Positions 34,118 through 42,393 are shown, numbered from the stretch's first letter. The stretch is 64,000 nt of DNA from CALKZN01 sp050633785 (GCA_050633785.1 JBOEHE010000036.1:44942-108941); one strand, 5' to 3'. Made by a program: numbers and translations. Notes: generated from the sequence alone by a model not told the origin.

Positions 34118-35011
34118 ATGATTGTAGAAGTTCTCCCCGAACGTTTGTATTCTCTGCCGAATATAGAGACCCTGTTTCGAGATAAAAACAGAAGTGCGGT
34201 TTTTCATAAAATACTGACCGAAGATCTTACCCATAAGGAAATGTATTTATCGGTCCCAGTACTGATTTATATCATCAAAGGCGAGCAAATAATTTATACC
34301 TGTGATGGGGAAAAGCTGATGCTTAAGTCTGGGCAGTTAACCCTGTTGCCTAAAGATGTTTATCTGGTTTCTGATTTTGTTGCAGAAAATAGCACCTTCG
34401 AAGCTTTGCTGTTTTTTGTTGACCATGCACTTATAAGTCATTTAAAAGATGTGTTTCTGAAGTTGTGTGGTGCGCAACAGGGATTGCAGTCTGATTTGAT
34501 TGATGTAGTGTCCGTTGCGCGCCAGACGCAACGCTATATGACGTCATTGAAACATGTTTATTTAAATCAGAAAAACAGTGAAAAACTATTAAAAATCAAA
34601 CTATTGGAACTATTACAACTGATTTCAGAACAACAAGAAGGCGTCGCTCTTGTATCACGTTTGTGCTCCTACCCTACCCCATTAAAAAGGCGTAGTATTC
34701 GTGTCTTTATGCAGAAAAACTTTCAAAAAAACCTCAAAGTATCAGATTATGCTTATCTAACCGGCCGGAGTGTTTCCAGCTTTCTCCGAGAATTCAAACG
34801 CCTCTATGATATGACCCCTAATCGATGGCTGATTGAGCAACGACTTAAACAAGGCCGACATTTATTGCTCAAGACAGACCTGAAAGTTACCGAAGTGGCA
34901 TTTGAGGTCGGCTATGAAAATGTTTCGCATTTCATCAAGGCTTATAAAGCTCGATATGGACAAAGCCCGAATGAATCCAGAAAAAAGACGACAATTTTAA
35001 AAAATGAATAA
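34118..35011 (+). CDS. AraC-family transcriptional regulator
   Basis: This 297-residue regulator has an N-terminal cupin-like sensing region (residues 30-110, with GEQIIYTCDGEKLMLKSGQLTLLP) and a C-terminal AraC DNA-binding domain (about 195-290). The two helix-turn-helix units are visible, the second as LKVTEVAFEVGYENVSHFIKAYKARYGQSP. The N-terminal half resembles the ExsA-type AraC subgroup. It precedes a small monooxygenase-like gene by about 105 bp on the same strand, which may be its target. It begins the accessory block that separates mnmE from mnmG. Confidence 0.85.
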   Translation: MIVEVLPERLYSLPNIETLFRDKNRSAVFHKILTEDLTHKEMYLSVPVLIYIIKGEQIIYTCDGEKLMLKSGQLTLLPKDVYLVSDFVAENSTFEALLFFVDHALISHLKDVFLKLCGAQQGLQSDLIDVVSVARQTQRYMTSLKHVYLNQKNSEKLLKIKLLELLQLISEQQEGVALVSRLCSYPTPLKRRSIRVFMQKNFQKNLKVSDYAYLTGRSVSSFLREFKRLYDMTPNRWLIEQRLKQGRHLLLKTDLKVTEVAFEVGYENVSHFIKAYKARYGQSPNESRKKTTILKNE

Positions 35012-35116
35012 AGTGATTGAAAATGACAATGCTTGATTCTTTTTGCATAGTTCAATAGCAGTGGTCCTTATAGAGTGCGTTGATCGATAAAACATTAACC
35101 ACTTGGAGATAAGGCG

Positions 35117-35404
35117 ATGAAAACGAATCTGATTATTCATTTTAATGTGAAGAGCAACCAACTGCAGGAATTTGCAGGTGTACTGAAGCAAGTAAAACAA
35201 GACCTGCCAAATGTTTCAGGTTGTCTGGGAGTGCAAGTTTTCCAGAGCCAAAGCAACGAGCAACAATACACTCTGGTGGAAAGTTGGGAATCACAAGCTC
35301 AGCATGAAGCCCATATAAAGAACCTGGTAGAGTCAGGTGTTTGGGATGAGTTCGTCAAACATCTGCAGCAAGAACCAGTAAGTGCTTATTATTCGCTGAT
35401 TTAG
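35117..35404 (+). CDS. ABM-domain (antibiotic biosynthesis monooxygenase-like) protein
   Basis: This 95-residue protein folds as a single ferredoxin-like barrel half of the YgiN type. Typical elements are LIIHFNVKSNQLQEFAGVL at the N-terminus, GCLGVQVFQS, the YTLVESWESQAQHEAH motif and the ending VSAYYSLI. Family members are quinol monooxygenases or dimeric small-molecule binding proteins that act without cofactor. A good GGAG precedes the ATG. The stop codon lies inside a copy of the dispersed repeat at 35401-35420. Confidence 0.8.
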   Translation: MKTNLIIHFNVKSNQLQEFAGVLKQVKQDLPNVSGCLGVQVFQSQSNEQQYTLVESWESQAQHEAHIKNLVESGVWDEFVKHLQQEPVSAYYSLI

Positions 35405-35420
35405 TGTCAACAGGCCCTGG
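35401..35420 (+). repeat. Dispersed repeat TTAGTGTCAACAGGCCCTGG
   Basis: This 20-mer differs at one position from 26573-26592 (TTAGTGTCAACAGGCCCTAG), and its core AACAGGCCCTGG occurs again at 49950-49961. This copy overlaps the stop codon of the ABM gene and lies 4 bp from the convergent flavin-protein stop codon. Confidence 0.6.
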
Positions 35421-35423
35421 GTT

Positions 35424-36035
35424 TTATTTTGGGCGAGGCAGGGTAAATGTCTTCCCAAGGCCACAGTAATCATTGCCACCAAGACGAGACAGCGGGTTCA
35501 ACTGATCTGCCAGGACTTTCAAATGTTTACCATCTTGAGTGGCAATAGTGTCACTGATATAGGCGTATTTTATTTCGCCAAAAACCAGGGACATTGGTGT
35601 GTTACCTATTTCCTGCAATTCATAGAGTTCACAAGCAAAAGCGATGGGTGCGTCTTTGATCCTTGGAAGTGAAAAAGTGTCAAATGCTGCTGTTTCAAGC
35701 TGCGTTGTTGTCAATTCCGATTCTCCATAAGCAAGAGTTGCTGCGCTGCTGTTTAATGGTTCGGCAAGGTCTTGATGAGCAATATGAACAACAAACTTTC
35801 CTGTGCTGCGAATATTGGCAACAGTGTCTTTAGGGTTGTCTTTGGATTTTCGTCCAATTGAAATCAATAATAAAGGAGGGCTGCTGCTGACGGCATTGAA
35901 ATAGGAAAAAGGTGCTAAATTAAACGTGCTATTATCATTTTCACTCAGTATCCAGGCAATAGGCCGAGGGATAATGGTTTGAATCATTGTGTGATAAATT
36001 TGATTAGGTGACAGCGTGGAAAAATCAATCTGCAT
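35424..36035 (-). CDS. Flavin-reductase-like FMN-binding protein
   Basis: This 203-residue protein has the split-barrel flavin reductase domain. The N-terminal IIPRPIAWILSENDNSTFNLAPFSYFNAVSS pattern and PPLLLISIGRKSKDNPKDT are characteristic of the DIM6/NTAB (flavoredoxin-like) group, which bind FMN and reduce flavin or partner proteins. The C-terminal part, VLADQLNPLSRLGGNDYC, is also typical. It converges with the ABM-domain gene, with 19 bp between the stops. The physiological partner is not evident. Confidence 0.83.
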   Translation of the reverse strand: MQIDFSTLSPNQIYHTMIQTIIPRPIAWILSENDNSTFNLAPFSYFNAVSSSPPLLLISIGRKSKDNPKDTVANIRSTGKFVVHIAHQDLAEPLNSSAATLAYGESELTTTQLETAAFDTFSLPRIKDAPIAFACELYELQEIGNTPMSLVFGEIKYAYISDTIATQDGKHLKVLADQLNPLSRLGGNDYCGLGKTFTLPRPK

Positions 36036-36103
36036 AGTCTGGTTATGTCAATTGGTAAACAAATATCTTAACAGACTCAATCTCGCTAAAAAATGGAAAA
36101 CCA

Positions 36104-36877
36104 ATGATCAATAGTATAAAAATTATTACAGCCCTTGGCTTGATCTACCTGGTGATTTGTTCGCTTATGTATTTTAAGCAACGATCTTTTTTATATTTCC
36201 CAACAGCAGAGACCATGCGAGAAGATATTAAAGCGAATATACTTCTCATTAATGGCCAGCGCTTGAAAGTTTGGCAAATCAATCCAGGCCAGAAAAATGC
36301 CTTGTTATATTTCGGCGGAAATGGTGAGGATGTGGCAAAAAATATTGATGTTTATAGACGACTATTTCCTGGGCAAACAATTAATCTGGTGAATTACCGG
36401 GGTTATGGTGGCAGCGAAGGAGAGCCGAGCGAATCAGCATTGTTGTCTGATGCCTTGGCTATATATGACCACTTGCAACAGGATTATGTGCATATCAGTA
36501 TTGTTGGTCGCAGTCTGGGTTCTGGAGTTGCTGTTCATATTGCTTCCCAGCGAACGGTAAAAAAGCTGGTGCTTATAACTCCTTATGACAGCATCGAAAA
36601 GCTGGCCAAGGAAAAGTTCAAATGGTTACCTGTTTCAAGCTTGTTACATGATAAATTTGATTCACAAAGTCTGGTAGATAAAATTACAGCTCCCTCTCTG
36701 GTACTGGCGGCAGAAAACGATAAGGTCATTCCGAATAAACATACGTTACGACTTGTGAGTGGTTTCAAGCCAGAGATAATCAACTACCAGATGATTGAAA
36801 ATACGGGGCATAATACTATTGAAAATAACCCGAAATTTTATCAACTAGTGAAACAGTTTCTGCAGGAAAGTGAATGA
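36104..36877 (+). CDS. Membrane-anchored alpha/beta hydrolase
   Basis: This 257-residue protein has one N-terminal membrane helix (residues 6-23) and an alpha/beta-hydrolase domain of the BEM46/YfhR-like type. The catalytic serine is in GRSLGSGV, and the oxyanion segment is YFGGNGED. The acid is expected in LAAENDKVIP and the histidine in ENTGHNTI. Substrates are unknown. Its TGA overlaps the ATG of a 24-codon reading frame (36874-36948) that itself overlaps the cobS start. Confidence 0.85.
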   Translation: MINSIKIITALGLIYLVICSLMYFKQRSFLYFPTAETMREDIKANILLINGQRLKVWQINPGQKNALLYFGGNGEDVAKNIDVYRRLFPGQTINLVNYRGYGGSEGEPSESALLSDALAIYDHLQQDYVHISIVGRSLGSGVAVHIASQRTVKKLVLITPYDSIEKLAKEKFKWLPVSSLLHDKFDSQSLVDKITAPSLVLAAENDKVIPNKHTLRLVSGFKPEIINYQMIENTGHNTIENNPKFYQLVKQFLQESE

Positions 36878-36948
36878 GTAAGCTTGTCAAACGAGCCAGT
36901 AGATTCTGGCAGAAAAACCCCTCATTGTCACAGAGCACAAGCTTATGA
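36874..36948 (+). CDS. 24-codon small ORF bridging the hydrolase gene and cobS
   Basis: A short frame begins with ATG at 36874, sharing ATGA with the hydrolase stop, and ends with TGA at 36946-36948, sharing ATGA with the cobS start. AGGAAAG lies six bases before its ATG. The peptide, MSKLVKRASRFWQKN and then PSLSQSTSL, is basic and amphipathic. A 9-bp inverted repeat, TAAGCTTGT (36879-36887) and ACAAGCTTA (36937-36945), could pair and hide the cobS start unless the small frame is translated. cobS has no strong Shine-Dalgarno of its own, so a translation-coupling leader is likely. No known family is recognised. Confidence 0.5.
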   Translation: MSKLVKRASRFWQKNPSLSQSTSL

Positions 36949-37718
36949 ATTGGGCACAAGAGAAAGATTACATCATTGCTGCAATCATGTTTTACAGCCG
37001 CCTGCCCTGGCCTGGAAAAACCAATAGCAGCGATGACATCATCAATAAATCACGCAAGTATTTTCCTCTCATCGGCTGGTTAATCGGAGGGCTGGCTATT
37101 GCCAGTGTCTTATTGCTAGAGATGTTGTTACCAATGTCTTTGGTGGTTTTGCTTTCAATGGTGGTGACAGTTCTGGCAACGGGAGCATTTCACGAAGATG
37201 GTTTTGCCGATATGTGTGATGCTTTTGGTGGCGGCTGGACCAAAGAACAAGTTCTGGCCATCATGAAAGACAGCCGGGTTGGGGCTTATGCTCTGGTAGG
37301 GATATTTTTGTTGCTGTTGATCAAGTTTTTCGCTTTGTATGAATTGGCGCAATTATCTCTACCGCTCATGCTGGTTACCTACTTGAATGCCCATGTCAGC
37401 AGCCGGTTTATTGCGTCATCGGTTATCCAGACCCATGACTATGTGCAGGATGTTGACAAAAGCAAAGCTCGACCTGTCATTGCGCAAAGGCTTACGTCTG
37501 AAGAAATGGTTTTCAGCGCCAGCTTTATGCTGTTTGCCTGGTTGTTGTGGTTGCCAGACCTTCGTTTGTTATTATCTGTTGCTGTTGCCTATTTGTTGAA
37601 GGTTGTTTTATGTTATTACTTCAAGCACCGTATTGGTGGATATACAGGGGATTGTTTGGGCGCAGTTCAGCAACTAACAGAAGTTTTTATCTACTTAGCA
37701 GTATTGGCTTTAGTATAG
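36945..37718 (+). CDS. cobS: Adenosylcobinamide-GDP ribazoletransferase (cobalamin synthase)
   Basis: This 257-residue inner-membrane enzyme joins adenosylcobinamide-GDP with alpha-ribazole(-phosphate) late in vitamin B12 assembly. Motifs include FYSRLPWPG near the N-terminus, TGAFHEDGFADMCDAFGGGW (acidic metal-binding stretch), MKDSRVGAYALVG and the ending GGYTGDCLGAVQQLTEVFIYL. About six membrane helices are predicted. It is directly followed by the RHG-type phosphatase cobC. The partner genes cobU and cobT are not in the window. No cobalamin riboswitch fits in the 67-nt upstream gap. Confidence 0.94.
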   Translation: MNWAQEKDYIIAAIMFYSRLPWPGKTNSSDDIINKSRKYFPLIGWLIGGLAIASVLLLEMLLPMSLVVLLSMVVTVLATGAFHEDGFADMCDAFGGGWTKEQVLAIMKDSRVGAYALVGIFLLLLIKFFALYELAQLSLPLMLVTYLNAHVSSRFIASSVIQTHDYVQDVDKSKARPVIAQRLTSEEMVFSASFMLFAWLLWLPDLRLLLSVAVAYLLKVVLCYYFKHRIGGYTGDCLGAVQQLTEVFIYLAVLALV

Positions 37719-37733
37719 TTGAGCACGGTGGTT

Positions 37734-38330
37734 ATGCATAAAGCAAAGAAAATACATTTAATTCGGCATACCAGTCCGGATATTGCCAGTGGCATATGCT
37801 ATGGACAAAGTGATCTTGCCTTGAGCAATCGCTTTTTAGAGGAAACGGCGAATATCAAACAACGCTTGAACGAACCCAATTATCATACAGTCTATACCAG
37901 CCCGCTGAAGCGTTGTCGACAACTGGCAGAACAACTCAGTTATCAACAAATAATCGATGACCGACGTTTAATGGAAATGAATTTTGGTGATTGGGAACTG
38001 CAACACTGGGACCATATAAATCGCGATGAATTAGATCATTGGATGAATGACTTTGTGCATGCACAAACACCGAATGGTGAAAGCATGCTGATGATGAACC
38101 AGAGAGTCCAGGAATTTATAACTGAGCTGGCAGGCGGTTTTAAAAAAGCTGAAACAGGTGGTGTGACAACTGCGGTTATTACCCATGCTGGTGTTATTCG
38201 CCTGATTGCAGCTTGGGTATTAGGCATACCATTAGGTAATAGTTTCCGCCTGGCCATGGATTATGGTGCTACATTTGAATTGGACCTGCACCCAGATCCT
38301 CAATTTTGTCAAATAAAAGCATGTGCGTAA
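37734..38330 (+). CDS. cobC: Alpha-ribazole phosphatase-type histidine phosphatase
   Basis: This 198-residue protein of the histidine phosphatase superfamily has the phospho-acceptor motif LIRHTSPDIASG (RHT) near residues 8-19. The second catalytic half is the glutamate-bearing MEMNFGDWE, and the second histidine is in VITHAGVIR. Following cobS, the likely activity is removal of phosphate from alpha-ribazole 5'-phosphate (or from cobalamin 5'-phosphate). In-frame starts at 37719 (TTG) and 37728 (GTG) are possible; I chose the ATG at 37734. Confidence 0.88.
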   Translation: MHKAKKIHLIRHTSPDIASGICYGQSDLALSNRFLEETANIKQRLNEPNYHTVYTSPLKRCRQLAEQLSYQQIIDDRRLMEMNFGDWELQHWDHINRDELDHWMNDFVHAQTPNGESMLMMNQRVQEFITELAGGFKKAETGGVTTAVITHAGVIRLIAAWVLGIPLGNSFRLAMDYGATFELDLHPDPQFCQIKACA

Positions 38331-38332
38331 CA

Positions 38333-38761
38333 ATGAGATTATTTCATCAGAAAATGACTAAAAGCGGTATTTTATGGTTGCTATGTTGCGTGTTTTTTTT
38401 CAACAACAGTGCCTTTTCTGCAGAGAAAATGGCTGTTGAAATCAAAAAAATCAGCGTTGTGAAAGCAAAGCAATTGCATGATCAAGGGGCTGTTTTTATT
38501 GATACTCGTTCCTGGTTGGAAAGAAAGTTTGGCATGATAGAAAACTCCATAGCCATCAGCAAAAATGATGTGGATGAAAAGGCGCCAACATTAGTCAAAA
38601 ATAAAGATCAGCCTATTGTGACTTATTGTGCTGTAGGTGTTCGCGCCAGTGTTGCTGCACAAAACCTGCATAAGCTGGGATATACGAATGTCCATGTAGT
38701 CACTGATGCTGGCTTTTCTGATTGGAAGAAAGCAGGTTATCCATTGGAAAAATCCAAGTAG
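38333..38761 (+). CDS. Periplasmic rhodanese-domain protein
   Basis: This 142-residue protein has an N-terminal signal peptide (hydrophobic core GILWLLCCVFFF, cleavage near NSAFSA) and a single rhodanese domain. Unlike the YibN-like protein at 19570, the active-site cysteine is present in TYCAVGVRAS. The substrate could be thiosulfate or another sulfane donor in the periplasm. It starts 2 bp after cobC and may be its transcription partner, though no functional link with cobalamin is known. Confidence 0.83.
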   Translation: MRLFHQKMTKSGILWLLCCVFFFNNSAFSAEKMAVEIKKISVVKAKQLHDQGAVFIDTRSWLERKFGMIENSIAISKNDVDEKAPTLVKNKDQPIVTYCAVGVRASVAAQNLHKLGYTNVHVVTDAGFSDWKKAGYPLEKSK

Positions 38762-38898
38762 TTTAGAACAGCCCTTTCTTGATACTGGGTCGTTAGTAAA
38801 AATATGTATCCTGTTTGCGTTTGTCTAAATGCCATTCACTTGTTGATGGTTTTTCTAGTGTTCTATGCCAGTGGATTACTTCAGGCTATAGAATAATT

Positions 38899-39645
38899 TC
38901 ATCCACCGCAACCACCGCAACCGCTACATCCACTAGTATCGCTGCAGCCAATATCACCACCACCACCGCAACCACCGCCTTTGCCATTTACACCATATAT
39001 CTTTGTATAGATCGAGCCCAGAATAATAACCAGAACGCCGATAGCCAGAAACAGTTGTTCCGCAGGTTCCATTTTGCTGATTATATCCCAAAGAAAGAAA
39101 TCGGTTGTGCTGCAGGCAGCTAATGTCAATGGCATGGCAGCAAACAGTGCAACTGCTGATAACTTTGGTTTTGGTAGAACCCATTTTTTTGCTTTATTAA
39201 CGCGCAGGAATTGATCGGCATTCTTGAAGCGTTGTTTTGCACTCGGCCAGATATCAGCCGGAGCTTGCTCACCGAATACTTTCTGGTAGGAACCCAGTGT
39301 CATTGTATATTGTTCAAAAAATAAACTGGCCTGCTGTTTCCCGCCTTTGGTTGGTCCATGATGCAATTCAAAACCCAAAATATCTCTGCACATTTCATGC
39401 CAATAAGAGCGAGTATAAGTTAAGTGTAAATGCCAGACCTGGTCGACTTGATCGGAGGGTGTCATTGGCTGGTCGCCAATGGCTATCAGATAAATAAATC
39501 TTTTATATTCCTGAATCGATCGTTCGGCATACTCTTGGGTCCAGCCATTTTCTCGCGCTAACCTTTGGGCAAATGTTAAGTCAGCCCCAGCCTCAGAAAA
39601 GGTTAACTTCTGTAATGCTTCCCATATAAATTTACTTTTATCCAT
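38899..39645 (-). CDS. Glycine/cysteine-tailed membrane protein with a DxxWHxH domain
   Basis: This 248-residue protein begins with a soluble domain of the glycine-rich-domain-containing protein type, with hallmark DQVWHLHLTYTRSYW (residues 68-82) and HHGP (95-98). A hydrophobic segment at 161-177 preceded by KPK ends in LAACST, which looks like an internal lipoprotein signal (C178). A second membrane helix spans about 195-214. The tail (221-248) is almost only glycine and cysteine, with five cysteines at 226, 234, 240, 243 and 246. GGAG precedes the ATG. Function is not established; metal binding by the tail is conceivable. Confidence 0.75.
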   Translation of the reverse strand: MDKSKFIWEALQKLTFSEAGADLTFAQRLARENGWTQEYAERSIQEYKRFIYLIAIGDQPMTPSDQVDQVWHLHLTYTRSYWHEMCRDILGFELHHGPTKGGKQQASLFFEQYTMTLGSYQKVFGEQAPADIWPSAKQRFKNADQFLRVNKAKKWVLPKPKLSAVALFAAMPLTLAACSTTDFFLWDIISKMEPAEQLFLAIGVLVIILGSIYTKIYGVNGKGGGCGGGGDIGCSDTSGCSGCGGCGG

Positions 39646-39948
39646 AATAACTCCTTTAAAGTGACATCTTTCACCATGAACTCAAAAGCATTATGAAGCT
39701 TTTCCATAAAACCTGTCAATGTTGGGTAAAAAAGTGTTGTTCTATATGAGTTTATAATTTACTGCTGTTAAAACATTTTTTCTTCACTATAATGCTTGCC
39801 ACTTTCTTAGCTCGTTTTAAAACTTTTGTAAGCCCGTGAGCCAATATTCAAGTTATCGTCTAAACTTGTTTATAGAATATCTTATGGGCGTGGATTTAGC
39901 TCTATCTAAACTACATACTGAGTAACACTATTGAAAACAAAGTTGAAT
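39646..39948. other. Divergent spacer upstream of the cupin gene
   Basis: These 303 AT-rich bases separate the leftward glycine/cysteine-tail gene from the rightward cupin gene. A TATAAT occurs in the segment TTCACTATAATGC near 39790, with a weak -35 match. No coding frame or RNA gene was recognised. Confidence 0.45.
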
Positions 39949-40596
39949 ATGGATTTCACCCAGCGAGTGGTGGTGGATACTAATCAAGTTGATTGGTGCC
40001 CTGCTTCAACTCCTGGCGCTTCGCATAAAGCGATGGCCTACGAAGATTCTGTGTCTGGCCACTATACCAGTATGGTCCGATATCGAGCTGGTGCAATGTT
40101 CACTCGACAAGAACGTTCTGTTGGCGAAGAAATTCTGGTGCTTGCTGGCACATTCTCAGATGAAACAGGTGATTACCCGGCTGGCACGTATTATCGTGTC
40201 CCACCGAGTTCCGGGCATATGCCCTTCAGCCAATTAGGCTGTGTTTTACTGATGAAGCAGCACCAGTTTCAAGCCGGTGACAATGAATCAGTTTGCATCA
40301 ATACTAAAACAAAAGAATGGATTTCAGGTCATGGCGATATGAATGTTATGCCACTGCATGACTTTCAAAGTGAACAAACGGCTTTGATCAAATGGCCTGC
40401 CCATCAGAGTTTTCAACCTCAGCGTCATCTTGGCGGCGAAGAAATTTTTATTTTATCCGGTGAGTTGATTGATGATAGAGGTCGTTATTCTGCAGGAACC
40501 TGGATCAGAAGCCCGCAAAAAAGTATGGAAAACCCACGAACTGAACAGGAAACAGTGGCCTTCGTTAAAGTGGGACATTTGCCTTTGACCGGCTAG
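39949..40596 (+). CDS. Double cupin (ChrR-like) protein
   Basis: This 215-residue protein has two tandem copies of the ChrR-type cupin: GEEILVLAGTFSDETGDYPA in the first half and GEEIFILSGELIDDRGRYSA in the second, each followed by a GTY/GTW-R pattern. ChrR cupins bind zinc or iron and sense singlet oxygen or organic peroxides, usually as part of an anti-sigma factor; here the N-terminal anti-sigma domain and any adjacent sigma gene are absent. The gene lies next to a leftward LysR gene, and their stop codons overlap by four bases (CTAG). Confidence 0.8.
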   Translation: MDFTQRVVVDTNQVDWCPASTPGASHKAMAYEDSVSGHYTSMVRYRAGAMFTRQERSVGEEILVLAGTFSDETGDYPAGTYYRVPPSSGHMPFSQLGCVLLMKQHQFQAGDNESVCINTKTKEWISGHGDMNVMPLHDFQSEQTALIKWPAHQSFQPQRHLGGEEIFILSGELIDDRGRYSAGTWIRSPQKSMENPRTEQETVAFVKVGHLPLTG

Positions 40597-41480
40597 TGAG
40601 CAGAAAAGTAATTAGCCAAATGATCTATCAATGCCCGAATGCGCGCAGTCAAATGTCTGCTTGGAGGGTATACCGCGTATAATGAAAAACCTGTCACTTC
40701 ATTTTCTTCAAACAGAATTTTAAGAGAGCCTTCCTTTAGAAAAGGTTCAATGGCGTACATTGGACCTCTGCCAATACCGATGCCTGCTGCAGCCATATGT
40801 GCAATAGCTCTGGGGGAATTAGCTTTGAAAGAACCGTTGACATCAATAGACACCATTTTCCCATCGATCATGAATTTCCAGTGCAAGCGGTCTACTGATA
40901 CTTTTGAAACCAAGCAATCGTGATTGACCAGTGCTTCTGGCTGAGTGGGTTCACCCATTCGCTCCAGATATTTGGGTGATGCAAACACTACAATACGCAT
41001 ATCTTTGAGTTTTCTTGCTACTAAGCTTGAATCATTCAACTTTCCAAAGCGGATGGCCAGATCAAAGCCATCTTCGACGATGGAAACCAGATGGTCTGAT
41101 AAGTGCAAATCAATAGTCACTCCCGAGTTGTCGCGTTGAAATGGCTTTAGAGCTTCAACAAGTTCATTGCTGCCAAAGCCAGTCGAAGCTGTGATCCGTA
41201 TCGGGCCAGCCAGTTTTGATTGACGTTCTTGGATGATACCTTCAAGCTCGTCTAATTGGTCGATAATGGGAATACATCTCTTATAGTAGGCCATACCGGT
41301 TTCAGTCAGGCTGACACTACGGGTTGTTCTGTGTAAAAGCTGAACTCCTAATTTGTTCTCAAGTTGCGCAACATATTTGCTTGCGAGTTTTGTGCTGATA
41401 CCAAGCGCTTTCGCAGCACCAGTGAAAGAATGTTGGTGAGCTACAGCAATAAACGTTTTCATGCCCTCAATCGTATCCAT
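40593..41480 (-). CDS. LysR-family transcriptional regulator
   Basis: This 295-residue regulator has the LysR winged helix at residues 1-60 (FIAVAHQHSFTGAAKALGISTKLASKYVAQLENKLGVQLLHRTTRSVSLTE) and a C-terminal co-inducer domain. It belongs to the group with GFGSNELVEAL and a TTRS recognition wing, common among regulators of flavin or glutathione enzymes. It is divergent from the glutathione S-transferase gene, and thus may control it and the following oxidoreductase. The effector is unknown. Confidence 0.86.
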   Translation of the reverse strand: MDTIEGMKTFIAVAHQHSFTGAAKALGISTKLASKYVAQLENKLGVQLLHRTTRSVSLTETGMAYYKRCIPIIDQLDELEGIIQERQSKLAGPIRITASTGFGSNELVEALKPFQRDNSGVTIDLHLSDHLVSIVEDGFDLAIRFGKLNDSSLVARKLKDMRIVVFASPKYLERMGEPTQPEALVNHDCLVSKVSVDRLHWKFMIDGKMVSIDVNGSFKANSPRAIAHMAAAGIGIGRGPMYAIEPFLKEGSLKILFEENEVTGFSLYAVYPPSRHLTARIRALIDHLANYFSAH

Positions 41481-41621
41481 AAATTATATTGTGTTAGCTT
41501 ATTGTGAATGTATTGTACATAATTTTTCCATAAAACTGAGTATTATCATTTAATTGAAACCTAATTAAACTGCTTCGAGTAGAACACATATTTCAAACTA
41601 TTTACTTGAGGTAATTTAAGC

Positions 41622-42242
41622 ATGAATGCACCTATTCGAATTTATAGCTTCCCACTATCAGGTCATGCCCATCGTATAGAATTATTTGCTAAGCTGGCAG
41701 GCATTGAGCATGAAATCATTAACGTTGATTTGCCTGCTGGTGAACATAAGACAAGCCGCTTTCTGGCGTTAAACCCAGCAGGACAAATTCCAGTGATTGA
41801 AGATGGTGAAAATGTGGTGTCTGACTCGAATGCCATACTGGTTTATCTAGCGCGTAAATATGCACCTTCCTACCTTCCTGAGGATTTTATTCTTGAAGCG
41901 GAAATACAGAAATTTCTAAGTCTTGCCGCAGGTGAGATCGCGTTTGGTCCAGCAGCAGCTAGGCGAATCAACGTATTTGGTGCAGCTTTAGACGCTGATT
42001 TTGCCAAAGCAACAGCAGCTAAGGTGTTTGTCAAACTGGAAGAGCATTTGGCTGGTCGAGAGTTTTTGGTGTCTGATAAACCCAGCATTGCTGATATTGC
42101 TATTTATAGTTATGCCGCACATGCGCCTGAAGGTGGTATCTCCCTTGAAAAATATCCAAATCTACGCCGACTTTTGGCCAATATTGAGGCATTAGATGGG
42201 TTTGTGCCCATGAAAAGAACAAAAGTTGGTTTAGCAGGTTGA
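41622..42242 (+). CDS. Glutathione S-transferase
   Basis: This 206-residue protein has the N-terminal thioredoxin-like domain with SGHAHRIELFAKLAGIEHE (residues 12-30), the cis-proline motif NPAGQIPVIEDG and the SNAILVYLARKY helix, and a helical C-terminal domain with SIADIAIYSYAAHAPEGG. The likely catalytic residue is S12 or the tyrosine at position 7, both in YSFPLSG. It precedes the flavin/iron-sulfur oxidoreductase by about 150 bp on the same strand and lies opposite a LysR gene, suggesting an electrophile-detoxification unit. Confidence 0.87.
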   Translation: MNAPIRIYSFPLSGHAHRIELFAKLAGIEHEIINVDLPAGEHKTSRFLALNPAGQIPVIEDGENVVSDSNAILVYLARKYAPSYLPEDFILEAEIQKFLSLAAGEIAFGPAAARRINVFGAALDADFAKATAAKVFVKLEEHLAGREFLVSDKPSIADIAIYSYAAHAPEGGISLEKYPNLRRLLANIEALDGFVPMKRTKVGLAG

Positions 42243-42393
42243 TAGGTCATCATCGAAATTTTCACCATAGAACATCCCACCATCAAGCTTTCCTTCATCA
42301 ATTTGATAATTTCCTTTTTGATTGGGGAGGTGATTTATAAAAACGACACTAGAAACAAGCTATCAGCATCATATTGCTACAAAACGAAACGTT

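Noticed and set aside
36878..36944. Possible cobalamin riboswitch before cobS
   Set aside because: Only 67 nt lie between the hydrolase stop and cobS, and they are occupied by a bridging ORF; no B12-box sequence was seen.
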